Origin: Leucogyrophana mollusca
Taxonomy: Eukaryota; Basidiomycota; Agaricomycetes; Boletales
Assembly (NCBI GenBank): GCA_021014945.1
Contig: MU266446.1
Span: 19,154-83,153 of the forward strand
Length of the DNA stretch: 64,000 nucleotides
Reading direction: 5' to 3'
Both the position numbers and the translations under genes were made by a program. Under the pieces are notes generated by a model. The model ran no database searches. It was given only the letters and a program-made list of their open reading frames with translations, and was not told the DNA's origin. Shown piece by piece: positions 11,727-23,808 of this stretch; position 1 is the stretch's first letter, and each line of letters opens with the position of its first letter.

Positions 11727-12636
11727 CAACTTGACCAACGTAACTAGCCATGCCGGCATCTAGACAAAAAGCACAATAACGTACATGATAATTCCAAATA
11801 TCTTGTGTTTGTCGGATCTGGTCCGCTAGCCACGCATCAAAGGGCTGATGGGCGCGATAGATATTAATGTTATTGCGCGAACACCGATCGTCATGAAGGT
11901 CATATTGTTGGGCTAATAATGCGATGGAGAGCATGTTGAAAACACTGCAGCTACCGATCCCACATACTCACATGCGGACACTTGTCGGCGTCTATGTCAG
12001 GTGGAGCATTCAAAAGTTCTTGAACCTTGAGAAGGGCTTCCATGTCCTTGGCCTGAGATCATCAGGGAGAGATAATTGCGCCGCTGTCGCAGATTTGTCC
12101 ACATTACATGACAACAGAGACGGATCCATTCTGCTGGGAACAAAGATAGACGCAGGCAACAGGAGTGTTTGTTTGGGCATGCACAGTCACTACGAAATTC
12201 AATCTATTTCAATCCGGCTCGCAGCTGGGTGCACCGAACCTGACAACTTCAATAAAAATCAGCAGAAGGACGCGGACCAACCTATGATAGGGCTCACTAG
12301 AGTTAGGGTATCCCGTACGATATATGCATAGCTGCACACTTTATCCAAACTTTGTGGATGCCAAGCGACGGGGGACGTGAAAACCTACCAGGACGTGGCT
12401 AATCACTGTCTAGCCCACCAGAGATATGTCCCAGGGGTGCTTCAACAATACAGTATTCATCCGAATATGTCACTGGGCTCTGGAAGACTGGAATAATGTA
12501 GTAGAGAAGGGGAACATTATTCAATGTGCTCGGGCACCGACAGTCTTCCCCGTTGTTTGTCCTTGTTGTTCAAAAGCTTTGAACTTTGAAAGTCACCGAT
12601 CGCAAAAAGCTGCAGAATCTCAGCAAATTGTACAAA
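11727..12636. other. Divergent spacer between sedolisin C and eIF3m
   Basis: An open frame at 11924-12331 has no recognisable content and is not supported. The region is taken as the upstream regulatory regions of the two divergent genes. Confidence 0.5.
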
Positions 12637-14228
12637 ATGTCCACGACAGATTCCGTGTCTGTTTTCGCGGAGGGAACATTTGAAGAACAGGTAAGAGCAA
12701 CGTATGGCTCCTTTCTCACTACGAATTTAACTTGGATCACAGGTTCATGAGCTCGTAGACTACATCGCCCGAAGCAGATCAGAGGATGAGCGTGCTTCCA
12801 TAACGCACTCTTTCCAGGACATCTTAAAGACGGCGGACGGTGCAAAATCAATTGAAGAGGACAAAGATCGACAGCGCAGAGCTTTGACATTGGTTCTTCA
12901 AGAAACGAAGGGTCTTGGCGAAGGATCAGAATTAGGTATGGGTTGCATTGCGTTTGATCTTGTACATTTGCCCGACACGGTATCAGAAATCGAGGGCTTC
13001 TTCAATCTGCTTTATTCCCATCTATTTACTCTGTGGCCGGCCGACTCTCCGGAAACGACACACCATGTCACTTCGCTTCTAGAGATCATCTCTGCTTCAC
13101 CCTCAGAACACTCGGAGGTGAAATACCGCATGTAAGACCTTCCGCGTGCTCTCATGTGCCTGACACTGATTTTGTATTAGATTGACCAATCTCTGCAATG
13201 CAACTCCTCGCTCGTCCCCTTTACGCCTCCCAATATATACTACGCTGCTGCAGATCGCATCTGCCAACGATGAACTCGATGTGCTACCACTTTCTAGAAG
13301 CGACGTTGAGCGGTGGCTAAAGGAATGGGAAGTTTCGAGCGAAGCTAAAAGCGAGTTCCTTAAAAACATCATAGATGCTCTTGCGAAGGCTGGCCAAACG
13401 TATGTTCAACTTGCGGCTCTGCTTTGCTTCCGCTCACATTCTCTCGCCTCGATTGAAGAGGAGCCGCCTACGAGTACACTTTGTCTTATGTTCCTTCCCT
13501 CCCCCCTTCCTCGCCTACGAGTCAATCAGCAGCTATTGATGCCATTGCGATGGCTCTGCGATTACCAACGGTGTTCGACTTCGATCCACTATTCAAGCTC
13601 GATGCCGTAATAGCATCCAAAGAGCACGAACTTTTCTCACTTCTCCAGATATTCTTGAACGGTGGTCTACCTGAATTCCAAGCCTGGAATGGAAGCCATG
13701 CGGGCGCTTTGGAAAAATACGGTGCGCTAACTGCCTTCGCAGGGAGCATCCTTGCCCACATCTAAAACTGGTCATCATACAGAGCTGGACAAAGTGCAAC
13801 TAGAGCACAAGATTCGGTTGCTGTCATTTGCGTCGCTTGGATTCCGATACGTTGGACGCGATCTTCCTTATTCTCAGATCGCATCTACTTTGGAGATCGA
13901 TACTTCTGAGGTCGAGAAATGGGCCATCGATGGTGAGTCTTTCTCTCATCCCCCATCGAGAAACTCGGGTCTCAAATGTATCCTGTCAGTTATCCGAACA
14001 GGCCTCCTGTCGGGCAAGCTTTCACAAACCAGCCAAAGCCTTCATGTTTATCGCTCCGCCGCCCGCACATTCGAACGCGAGGAGTGGGAGGCGCTCGAAA
14101 AGCGCCTGATAGCGTGGAAGTCAGGGCTCGCAGGCGTTCTCGAGGTCGTGGCAAGCGCACGAAAGCGCAACACTGGAGGTAATATTGCGGAAGCGCTGCA
14201 ACCAGCGAATGGTGTGGAGGCCGCCTGA
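12637..14228 (+). CDS. eIF3m: Translation initiation factor eIF3 subunit M (PCI domain)
   Basis: Subunit of the eIF3 complex, which helps recruit the 43S pre-initiation complex to mRNA in the cytoplasm. Seven exons join in frame: 12637-12690, 12743-12935, 12987-13131, 13181-13399, 13459-13721, 13783-13932 and 13990-14228. The C-terminal half is a PCI domain: EHKIRLLSFASLGFRY, LPYSQIASTLEID, EVEKWAID, then VIRTGLLSGKLSQTSQS, the winged-helix part that aligns with human eIF3m (VIDAVRTKMVYCKIDQTQ). A conserved EREEWEALEKRLIAWKSGL segment follows. The exon 5/6 junction was placed at a 61-nt intron because a shorter choice would be only about 21-25 nt. A few codons there are therefore less certain. 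The length of about 420 residues is usual for fungal eIF3m. Confidence 0.9.
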
Positions 14229-14483
14229 GTGATGGTGGGTCGCGATGTATAAGAGTGATCTTGGTTCAAAATATCAATCACTTTCATCCACCTGTGTTTG
14301 CACCTGATACACTGACATCGCCTAGAACTGGAGTCCGCGAGTGATGGGAGTGCAACCTGATCAACTCTTACCCTCAAGCGTATCAGTTGATTTCAGGTCG
14401 AACATGAGAATCTGCCTTCACACTTGAACTCAGTTTAGGGATGATCCAAGAATCAAGAGTGTTGATGGACTATGTACATCGCC

Positions 14484-16704
14484 TTACCAGTCCCCATCGA
14501 ACCCGATGAACCCTAGAAAATGATGAGACAGGGGCACGCGGCGACAAGAATGATCAACCAACCGGTGAGTAAGAAGACCGGGAAATACCGCTTCTTCTCC
14601 AGCTGCGCGCACCAATTCCACGCGCTCGTCAGGCGTCCGTCGATACAGCTCCCAGCGTCAAAGAAATTGTCTGCGCCCGAACCATCAAAGCCGTGCCGGA
14701 AGAAATCGCTGAGGATTTCACGTATGCAGTTCTCTGTCGACCCGAATTCGTCCTCGATGTATGACCGGAGGGCCGGTTTCTCTGCGAGAGTTGGAATTTG
14801 GCCGAGGGCATTGCAGATCGGCAAAAGTATACGGTAAATCTGCGAGTATTTGTCTGCAAAGATAGCGTGAGGAAAATGGTTCCGGTGAGTAGAAACCGCT
14901 CTTACCGATGAACATCAAGGCATTGGGAACGTTGTGATCACCCATATGAATCGCGGACGAGCCTACCCACGAACCCAGGCTTTGCTGTGCTCGATGCAGG
15001 ATCGCGTGCATCATACGTGACGTTTTCGGTGCTGCTTGTACACGGTTAAGCCCTTGGCCAGTGTCTCGCAGCCTGTAAGGGACATTTTCTGAGAGCAGGT
15101 CCTGCTCGGCCAGGGACCACAGCCGGAACATATCTGTGACCCAATGAGTAAAGATGCACAGAACGCAAGCGAAGGCGTATCTTACCGTGCAAAATCTCTC
15201 GCCACAAGGTAAGACTCTGCAGGACAAAGGCGTATTGCTTCGCATGGTCGTGACTCAGCCTCGCCCCACCTTTTCCACTCCGAATAGCCAGACTGGACTT
15301 GGGATCTTTCGCTTGGGTGGGGTGGAAATATCCCTTCAGGTACGTGATTATCCGCTCGCATGGATCACGGTTGGTGCGCAGGAAAGCATGGTTGTCGCCG
15401 ATACTGTACAGACATTGCCGTACACCCTCCTGGGTGAGGCCACTCCGCTGATAGCGTGTAGATAATGTTTCGATGGCGCGTTCTTTGCTCTTGATATCCT
15501 TCTGTATATCCCTGCGTGAACGTCCGTCTGCATATATCTCCTTGGTGGCGACCGAAATGAGATCGTCGCGGAGGAGGTCCAGGGCATCGTGTTCCTCCAG
15601 CACAGTATACACGGTTTTGATAGGTTTCACGCAAGAAAAACTAAGCAGATCCTTCACTTCTGGGCTTTGACTGTCCTACGAGACAAGGTCCAAGTTAATT
15701 TTGGATGTGTTCGACTAAATGCCTACCTGCAGAAGATATATGAGTTTCCCGTAAGTCGTGCGCATCTTGTCTGGGTTCATGATTTTGTGCCGGCGGCCGA
15801 GCTCAAATATCTGCTGGTAGAACTCCGCGTTGGCCTGGAAATCACGGTCAGTGAAGAGCTCCTGGCCAACTTTGTAGTCAGCAGAGAGCATCAACCCAGA
15901 CAGGATAGCACACAGCTCGCGGATCTGGTGTACGATTCGTTTCGCCTTGGAAAGCCCAAACCCGATGGTATCAATTTTATCTGTATATTCGGAAACTTGG
16001 AGGGCGGCTTCGAGGAGGCGGAGGTATTTACGCTCGCCAAGGGTAAGTCGAAGGGGTATGAATTTTGCGCGCTCGACGAACCATTCGCCGACTTTTGTTC
16101 CTACGGCGGGCTGAGCGCCTAATATTTCGGTGGACGGACCTGCAATAATGCGGTCGAGGTCTTCATCTGAATCAGCCATGTCTATATCTTCCTCATTCTG
16201 GCGGTGTTAGTGACAAAAAGACGCTCGATAGAATCCCCTTACTTTGTCTCCGGTGTTCTTGCCGTCGGAACCACCACCCGCAGCCCCGTTTTGCGGGATT
16301 TTCGCTTTTGGTAACGGTCTCGAAGCATGCGCCTTCCTGGAACCCTTTCTGTGCTGTGCGGCAAAGCAGACTTCGCAGTAGTTATCGGCGCAGGTATCGC
16401 ACACCACTTGTGCAGGCTGGTCTGTAAAAAGACGGAAGCCGTTCAGATCAGGGCTTGCATCGGCGACCGTATCCATCTGACCTTCGCATTCGACACAGAA
16501 ACCTTCGGCGGCGGGTTTATTTGCATCTTCTTCGTCCCATCCTTCACCCGCAGGGAAATCGAGTTCCTGCTGCTTGAGCCCCGGATGCTCTAACGACTCG
16601 TGGTTTTCGCCAAGGATGTTCTGAAGCGAGAACGTGCTGCCTGATTGACTTTGGGTGGGCTTTTCGCCGTCATCTATGGCAACAGATACGTCTGATTCGG
16701 CCAT
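14484..16704 (-). CDS. B-box zinc finger / DUF2009 protein (UPF0652 family)
   Basis: The N-terminal exon encodes an acidic region and a B-box-type zinc finger (CVECEGQ ... CDTCADNYCEVC ... QHRKGSRKAHASR, about residues 70-130). A spliced DUF2009 domain follows, with EWFVERAKFIPLRLTLGERKY, RLLEAALQVSEYTDKID, MRTTYGKLIYLLQ and DLLSFSCVKPIKTVYTVLEE. The last intron is spliced within the conserved YFPVFLLTG-FIGFDGDW end, so TAA at 14484 is the stop. An intron near 16190-16240 joins GDK to NEEDIDMADSDEDLD, which shows that the zinc finger and DUF2009 belong to one protein. The family is conserved in fungi and plants but its biochemical role is not established. The finger suggests protein or ubiquitin-pathway contacts (inference). 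The frame looks intact. Confidence 0.85.
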
Positions 16705-17017
16705 ACGGGCACCGACAGAGGAGTGAGAACGAGAGAAGGAATACTTGGAGAGGAAAACAAAGGAAAGGTAAGTATAGCAAACTGTCTGAGAACTTGACGT
16801 AAATTATAATACTACGGTCAGCGCACCGAGGACACTGACGCGTAATGCGCGTCTATGACATTACGTAGCACAAAAACAGTTACAGGCTTGCGGTTCAAAC
16901 CCAGGTAAGCATTAGAAACCAAAGGCACAGATATTACCTAGAGTATAGTACAAACGAGGGGATATGCTATGGACATTACACACGTCGTGTCGATGAGATA
17001 GAAAAAGTCCACATGGC
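16705..17017. other. Spacer upstream of the DUF2009 gene
   Basis: No gene is supported. A GGTTCAAACCC string at 16881-16891 resembles a tRNA T-loop, but no cloverleaf can be formed around it. Confidence 0.5.
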
Positions 17018-18562
17018 TCACGATGACCCCACGCGCTGCAGGGCCGGACTGTTCCACGCCTGGCTCAAAGCACCCTTCTTCCGCTCTTGCCGTCTCCCAG
17101 TCCATTCTTCCTCACCCACCCGATCTGCCCAGTCATCCTTCTCCCACGACGAACCGTGATCGGAATTTGACTCTGCAGCGGGAGTGCTCGCGAGTGAGTG
17201 TCGTTGTGAATCATGGCGACCCGAACGCGGTGGATCTGGTGAGTTGATAGCGGGGGCGTGGGGAAGGTGGAACTCCAGCGGAGGCGGCGGTGATCGTTTG
17301 TATTTATGGCGAGACCTCGATGACGAGCTGCTAGCACGTGATAGTGAGCTGCCAGCGCTCTCGGGTGGATAGTCATGAGCAGCGAGTGACGTCGGTCGGT
17401 CTGATATGGTTAACGGCGTCGCTACGCCACTGAATACTGACTTGCTCTCCTCGGAACCGACAACAGTCTTGATGTCGTCGCCGGATTGCGTCCGAGAACA
17501 TGACGGCTGTGGTGGGTTTTCGAGATCGTGCCGCACAACGGGCGAGTCATCGTCATCGTCTCCGGACCGGAACAGTGGCTCGCGGTCTTGTGCGTCAGAG
17601 TCACGGGGTGAGCTGGAAGGCAGAATATCGGAACCCGAAGACGCTTTCACAATGGAGTCTATGAGCCAGAACTGGAGAACGTTCATAATGATGGGAAAGA
17701 GACCCATGACACTGCGGAAATTTTGAGCAGATACGAGAAAAACGCGCTGAGAGACTTACAAGATGACTTGGACGGTTTCTCCTTTCCCGATACTTGTCCA
17801 ACTCAACAACCAGTCACCAACTTTGGATATCCCTGGCCACGCTGCGAATAGTGCGACGACCAATAGCTTCATGGTGGTAAGTGCCAGGACATATACGGCT
17901 GCCTGGCGAGCCCAAAATCTCATAGAGGGAGGAGTACCATATTGTCCTGATTCGAAGCCTTTGAGGCGGAGCTTCTTTGTCAAAAGGAATGAGACAGCGT
18001 GTAGAACGAGATATATCAGTGCGACTCCTGCTCATCCGGGTTAATGGCACATCTAGTGAGGTAGCGTTAGACTCACCAAGGGTGGTATCGATTAGAACAT
18101 TTAGAAAATAGTATGTGCATGCATTCCCAGAGGAATGGTGTGAACCGAGGTCTGAGATGAGTACGTTCATGCCATGAACAAACATCTGTCCAACGATCTG
18201 TTTCGAGACATCGAACAACCTGGATAGCGACATAGAACGCCCCGTGCGAACGTCGTCAACAAAAGCCCCAAGAATGTGTGCAAAGGGCTGACCATATTCG
18301 CCAAGGTCGTTTATGAGGCTCTCGATGTCTCTTGTAAACGAGCGACAGGATGACAAGGACGCCCATCAGCGCTTGAACAATCTATCACATATCTGTACAT
18401 CAGTGACTTTATCGCTGTGCCACATCGAAGCACTCCACTCACCAAGGCTGTTGGTCCCAGAAGCCGACATGAACGTCGATCGAGAGGGAAATCGTCAAAG
18501 CCATCGTCAGTAAGTGTCTGCCTACTCGGCAGCGCTATGATGATGCGAACAAGATGCAGCAT
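17018..18562 (-). CDS. STIMATE/TMEM110-like vacuolar membrane protein
   Basis: Multi-pass membrane protein of the STIMATE (TMEM110) family, called vacuolar membrane protein in fungi. The human relative sits at ER-plasma membrane junctions and regulates store-operated calcium entry; the fungal role is unclear. Spliced conserved blocks are SCRLLGPTAL-IVQALMGVLVILSLVYKR (first helix), [63 protein letters not shown], and MGLFPIIMNVLQFWLIDSIVK (last helix). A Ser/Pro-rich cytosolic tail of about 200 residues with acidic patches follows. The N-terminal start is the weakest point: ATG at 18562 keeps the frame, but a separate short first exon is possible. The gene is divergent from SEC18, with about 300 bp shared promoter. 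Confidence 0.8.
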
Positions 18563-18861
18563 TTCTGAGACTTGTCGACCCAGTCAGAAATGCCGCAGGT
18601 CTGGTCGCGGTTGTGGTGAGCAGGAAATTTCGCAGCTTTCCCTCCTCACTCCAACTAAAACAGCCGTTCCGTTGTCCAACCGTGCTTCTAAATCGAGACC
18701 AGCCGCTGACTAAGCTTCACGCACTGCTTCTCCTGCAACGTTCCTAAGCATCACTTGCGCAGCGAAACATAAGACTACGACCACGACTTCGACACGAAAA
18801 GTACCATTGAAACGGTACAAAAATCGGATATATACATAATTGAGGCAGGGGCTTTTAATCA

Positions 18862-21851
18862 ATGGCTTTCTTCAGCAGATCAGGCAACCAGACCCCGCAA
18901 CCCCCCGCTCCATACTCTCGATTACCACAGGATGGCGGCGTGCCTAATGGTCTCAGACCGTCCGGACGACCACAACCGCCGCCGCACTATAACGACCCCT
19001 CACAATCCTTGTTCGAAAGCAAGCGGGCTTACGATCGCAAACCACCCCCACCGCGCTCAGGAATGAGGTACGTTGCGCTGAAACCGCGTGTTTATAGACC
19101 CTCACTGCGCATCTAGCTATGCAGTCATGGGGACACCTAATGAGAGTTTGGCTGTGAGGAACTGTCTAATCGTGCATCCGTCCGACTTCCCGTCAGGAGT
19201 GCACACCATCGTCAAAGGGCGGTATCCAATGACTACATTGTACGTGCATGTTAATTGTGCTAGGTATCGCCCTGATGTTCGCGCAGCCACGATACTTCTG
19301 GTCAGATTCCACCTGGAACAGTCGGAATATCGGCGTCGCAGCGCGAGTGGGTCGAAGTTGGCCTCGCGGGCTCCCAGGTCACTGTGGAGATCCTCCCTTC
19401 GCCGCCTCACGCTCTGGCACCCTCCTACGTGCAGTCTATAGATCTCACCGTCGGATTCATGAAGGCCAGGTACGAGAACAAGGTGCCCTACTCTTCGGAC
19501 GAGATGATCGTGAACTTCCACAATGCCTTTAATGGTGTCGTATTTGCCCCCGGCGAGATCCTCACCTTCGACTTCAAGGGTGATAAACTCAAAGTCTTTG
19601 TCACCTCCATGAGCCTGCTCGAGCTTGCAGACGAGCAGCGCGGTGGCGCATACCTGGGAGGGGGCTCGACATCGGAAATGGGAATTTTGATGGACAAGAC
19701 TGACATTACGATCATCAAGGCTGGGGACAGTGCTATAAAGATCAAGTCCAGTGCCAAGAAGTAAGTAAAGGAACCGATTTCTCATGTAACAAATGATCAC
19801 GAGAAATTTCAGAGCAGCATCGAATGCGATCATCGCACCGAACTTCAAGTTCGAGGAGATGGGTATTGGAGGTCTCGATGACGAGTTTGGCTCTATCTTC
19901 CGTCGCGCCTTCGCCTCTCGTGTATTCCCTCCACAACTCGTAGAGAAGCTTGGGATACAACACGTCAAAGGTTCCTAGTGTTTATTCGCCATCTCAGCCA
20001 CTAAGTTAACACTTTGTTATGTCAGGTATCCTGCTGCACGGCCCTCCCGGGACGGGCAAAACCCTGATCGCGCGACAAATTGGTAAGATGCTGAACGCTC
20101 GCGAGCCAAAAATCGTCAACGGCCCTGAAATTCTCAACAAATACGTCGGTGCCTCCGAGGAAAACATCCGAAAGCTCTTTGCTGACGCTGAGAAAGAGGT
20201 CCGTCGGCGTTCCAGCAACTCCTATGCCCTCCGCTGACTGTAGTTCGTTTTGGCCAGTACAAAGAAAAGGGCGACGAGAGTGGTCTTCACATTATTATCT
20301 TTGATGAGCTGGACGCCATCTTCAAACAACGTGGATCTACAAACAGCGGCACCGGCGTGGGCGACAGTGTCGTCAACCAGCTGCTATCCAAGGTAAGATA
20401 TGTCACCTATCTCAGAGACCATCATGATGTTAATCCACTCTGACAATAGATGGATGGTGTCGACCAACTAAATAACATCCTTGTCATTGGTATGACGAAC
20501 AGGATTGACATGATCGACGAGGCACTCTTGCGTCCTGGGCGTCTTGAGGTGCACATGGAGATCTCACTTCCCGATGAGAAGGGCCGATACCAGATCCTGC
20601 GTATTCACACAGCCAAGATGCGGAACAACGGTGTCATGGACCCGGATGTGGACCTGCTGACACTTGCAGCGCAGATGAAAAACTACTCTGGAGCCGAGAT
20701 CGAAGGTTTTGTCAAGAGTGCGACGAGTTTCGCGTTCAACCGACACGTCAAGGTCTGTGGGGATGTCCTCTTACCGTGAGGGAGGCGAAAATCTGATGCT
20801 CTGTGTGTTCCCAGGTCGGAACTATGGCCGGAATATCAGACGACGTGGAAAACCTACGGGTCAACCAATCTGATTTCCAGAAAGCTCTCGAGGAAATCCA
20901 GCCTGCTTTCGGTACATCCGAGGAAGAGCTAACGGAGGTCATACAAAACGGCGTCATACACTACGACCCTATCGTTGATGTAAGCATTCTCACCGTCAAG
21001 TCCGACTTTGTTCACTGACGTACCCTGCAGGATATCCTTCAAGCTGGAAAGCTTTTCGTGAATCAGGTCGCGAACTCCACTCGAACACCGCTTGTCAGCA
21101 TACTTTTGCATGGGCCACCCGGATCGGGCAAAACGGTGCTTGCCGCTTCGATGGCATGGGCGTCAGAGTTCCCTTTCATCAAGCTTATATCCCCAGATCG
21201 GATGGTCGGTTACTCGGAAACTCAAAAGATAGCTGCTATTAGCAAGACATTCGCGGATAGCTACAAGAGTCCTCTCAGCGTCATAGTGGTAGACAACTTG
21301 GAGCGTCTGCTAGGTGTGTTTCGATTGGGTACGTGTAGCGTATGACACTCACCAGTATATGGCGCAACAGACTGGACATCTATTGGACCGAGGTTTTCTA
21401 ACGCTGTCCTACAGTCATTACTGGTTCTTATTGCGCGAAGGCCGCCGAAAGTGAGCTACTATCCACATTGGTGTACTTTGTACTCATAAGCCATTTATAG
21501 GGACGTCGCCTTCTCGTAATCGCCACCACGTCTCTACGACCGCTTCTAACGGAACTCGGTCTCTCGGATGTGTTCGACTCTGAGCTACGGGTACCGCCGA
21601 TCTCCAACCTCAGGTCACTCAGCGTGGTACTGCGTGATGTGCAGTTGTTTGATACTCCAGAGGAGTTCAATGCGACGATGCAATTGCTTGCAGATGCCGG
21701 CTTTGCGACGAGTCCCAGCCACGAGGAAGATGCGCCGTTGAAGATGCAGGTAGGGATCAAGAAGTTGTTGAGCATGATCGAGATGGCGCGGCAGGAGCCT
21801 GGTCATGCTGGGGAGAGATTAATGAGCTCACTGGTAGGGCTCAACGGTTAG
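18862..21851 (+). CDS. SEC18: Sec18/NSF vesicle-fusion AAA+ ATPase
   Basis: ATPase that disassembles SNARE complexes with alpha-SNAP/Sec17 after membrane fusion. The N-terminal region is Pro-rich ([19 protein letters not shown]), then the NSF N domain ([51 protein letters not shown]). Next is the D1 ATPase with [20 protein letters not shown], Walker A GPPGTGKT, Walker [11 protein letters not shown] and sensor/arginine region [18 protein letters not shown]2 has Walker A GPPGSGKT and [21 protein letters not shown]. The product ends with a family-typical [10 protein letters not shown] helix. About ten short introns are present. The second-exon donor was set after TTLY because only that choice restores the N domain. 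A TATA-like TATATACA lies about 30 bp before the ATG. The frame is intact throughout. Confidence 0.93.
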
Positions 21852-22091
21852 GCCTTGTACTGACGTTGTAGCACCCTTCTTCCACTGTACTATACACTCT
21901 GGACATTACTAGAATACCGATGGAACAGGACGAAGGTGTCTCTGGAAGGAAGGATGTTCGCACGCCTACGCCTGATATGGAATGTGCTCTATGAGGAGGG
22001 GTTGGAGGTCAAAACATGCACTCGGGAGTTCTTTGAACATCCTTTTCCCTTTGCAATCGTTTACTCCCTTGGAGCTTCACTCAGGACCACA

Positions 22092-23058
22092 ATGTCGTCC
22101 GTGGAAATCATCGAGGATCCACCTCATCTCCCACCGCTCCCTCGCTCAGCGTCAAACCCCAAACCAAAGGGGATCTTGAAGAATGCGGCGCCGCAATCTA
22201 ATGCCCAACATCAACAGTGAGTGTGGCGATAGACTTTATCCGAGGCTAATGCTTGGTAACTGAATGGCGTGGTCCGGGCTCGTAGCAGTCTGCAGTGGGA
22301 CGAAGAGAATCTCGCGTTGACCGAGATTCAGAAGGACAGTCTTATGAAGATTACCGAACCTAAGACGCCTTATGTGCGGTACAACGCCGAGACAGATCAG
22401 GTCGAAGGAGGTGCGCGTCATCGCCAGACATAGGCTGAGAATCGGTGCTCAAGTAGTGCTTTCAGACATACCGTCACTAGACCTAGGGGGAAGAATGAGC
22501 TCGCCCTCCCGTTACGTAGGCTCACCCACCCGATCGGTATCGCCCACGGGAGCGGACACGTCAGGCCCTTCGTCACGCCGGACATCCTTGTCGAGCACGG
22601 GTAAACCGTCATCCGGGAGATCAGGCAGTGCAACCTCTAGCCGGAGCACGAGCTTTAACCTGCCGAACGAGGCAAGGGGTGAGATAAGAGCCGTGAAGGG
22701 CGACCCGGGCGAGGAAGTGGAGCTGGAAGAAGAGATGGACGAAGAAGGTAGGCTGCGCGTGCCGCATTTTCCCTTTCTGTATGGGATATTTACCGGATCT
22801 CGTTAGCTGCTGCTAAACATGCTGCCTTTGTGCGAGCTCGTGGTAGGCATTATTCAAACGAAGCGGAGGCAATGAAGGTGGGACTTCTCTTTGGTTTACA
22901 CATTTGGAGAGTGACTGACCATGGTCCAGATGGCCACGGCTCTGCTTGATCTTGAGGACGATGCGGACGATGCTAATGGGGATGTTGATGGTCAGGCTTC
23001 CCCTGACGCATCTGTGGAGGAGCCCGTCGTCATCAACGGTGCCATACATGGTGCGTAA
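22092..23058 (+). CDS. GLC8: Protein phosphatase inhibitor 2 (Glc8/PPP1R2 family)
   Basis: Regulator of type 1 protein phosphatase (Glc7/PP1). Three diagnostic contact elements are visible after splicing: KGILKN near residue 25 (the KGILK PP1-binding site), [18 protein letters not shown] followed by [11 protein letters not shown] (the central inhibitor-2 motif with the phosphorylatable Thr-Pro), and a C-terminal [13 protein letters not shown] helix equivalent to the HYNE helix that occupies the PP1 active site. A Ser-rich disordered stretch separates the second and third elements. The acidic C-terminus ends at TAA. Four to five exons are implied. The start at 22092 was chosen because it sits just before the proline-rich leader and KGILK. 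The gene lies 240 bp downstream of SEC18 on the same strand. Confidence 0.87.
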
Positions 23059-23808
23059 GGTTCAAATGCGACGAAGCGCACCTCGTTACCAGTGGATTTC
23101 TGGATGTGATAGGTTGGAGTAATGCTGGCGAACGTTGACCATCACATGTATTGTATTTTTGGCAGGAATTCCTCGATCTTTAAGCTGTACCATGATTCTT
23201 TCATCAATGCGATGTGTGCACCATTGATTTTCCGATAGTATTTTCCGTTTCGGTGCAAGAATCACGACTCGCTGGGATTCAGATCACAGCTTTTAGGTGT
23301 TTGCCGCCCAGTGCTGTGGCATCATCTGACGACTTCATAAGATTTAACTCGACAATATAGCATCGGGACGCCCGAGATCTCTACATGCGACAATCATATC
23401 GCGGTGAACCTCTGCTTTGAAGCTCAGAAAAGCAAGATTCGATACTATAAGTAAACCCGAGACTACAATTCCAAGGATGTTACATAGCGAGAATAATTTA
23501 CATAAATTACTCAAAAGGAAACCAAGCCGACGCACACATCAAGGATATACAATAGATGGGCACAGAACTAGGCTACATCAAAGGCAGGGGGCGAGAGGGA
23601 GCATTACAAAGGCAGTCGGGAGCTGACAGGGAGAAAAACCAAGAAAGGTAAAGCGTTTGCCGCGGAGATCGTCTAGAGGGCCAAGGTACCTTAGTCTCCC
23701 GTAGGCAGACCAAAGTTTCGAATGAAGATAGTCGTTAAAGGTACCTTGAGGGACAAAGATTGATAAGGACTGATATGGAGGAATTGGGGGCCGTCATGAG
23801 AGCTGGCG
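23059..23808. other. Intergenic region between converging genes
   Basis: No gene is supported. It should contain the 3' untranslated regions of the phosphatase inhibitor (+) and the membrane protein (-). Parts are A/T-rich. Confidence 0.5.

Noticed and set aside
11659..11934. Open N-terminal extension of sedolisin C by 92 codons
   Set aside because: The stretch overlaps the TATA box, has no counterpart in copies A and B and would place the signal peptide inside the protein.
13722..13746. A 21-25 nt intron in eIF3m
   Set aside because: Far below the 45-70 nt seen elsewhere. A 61-nt intron (13722-13782) also restores the frame and gives the family sequence.
16881..16891. GGTTCAAACCC string resembling a tRNA T-loop/B box
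   Set aside because: The flanking bases do not pair as a T stem, no A box lies at a suitable distance and no acceptor stem can be drawn.
21280..21312. Asn in place of the second Asp in the Sec18 D2 Walker B (VVDNLERL)
   Set aside because: To my knowledge fungal Sec18 proteins, including yeast, commonly have DN here, so it is not a loss of function.
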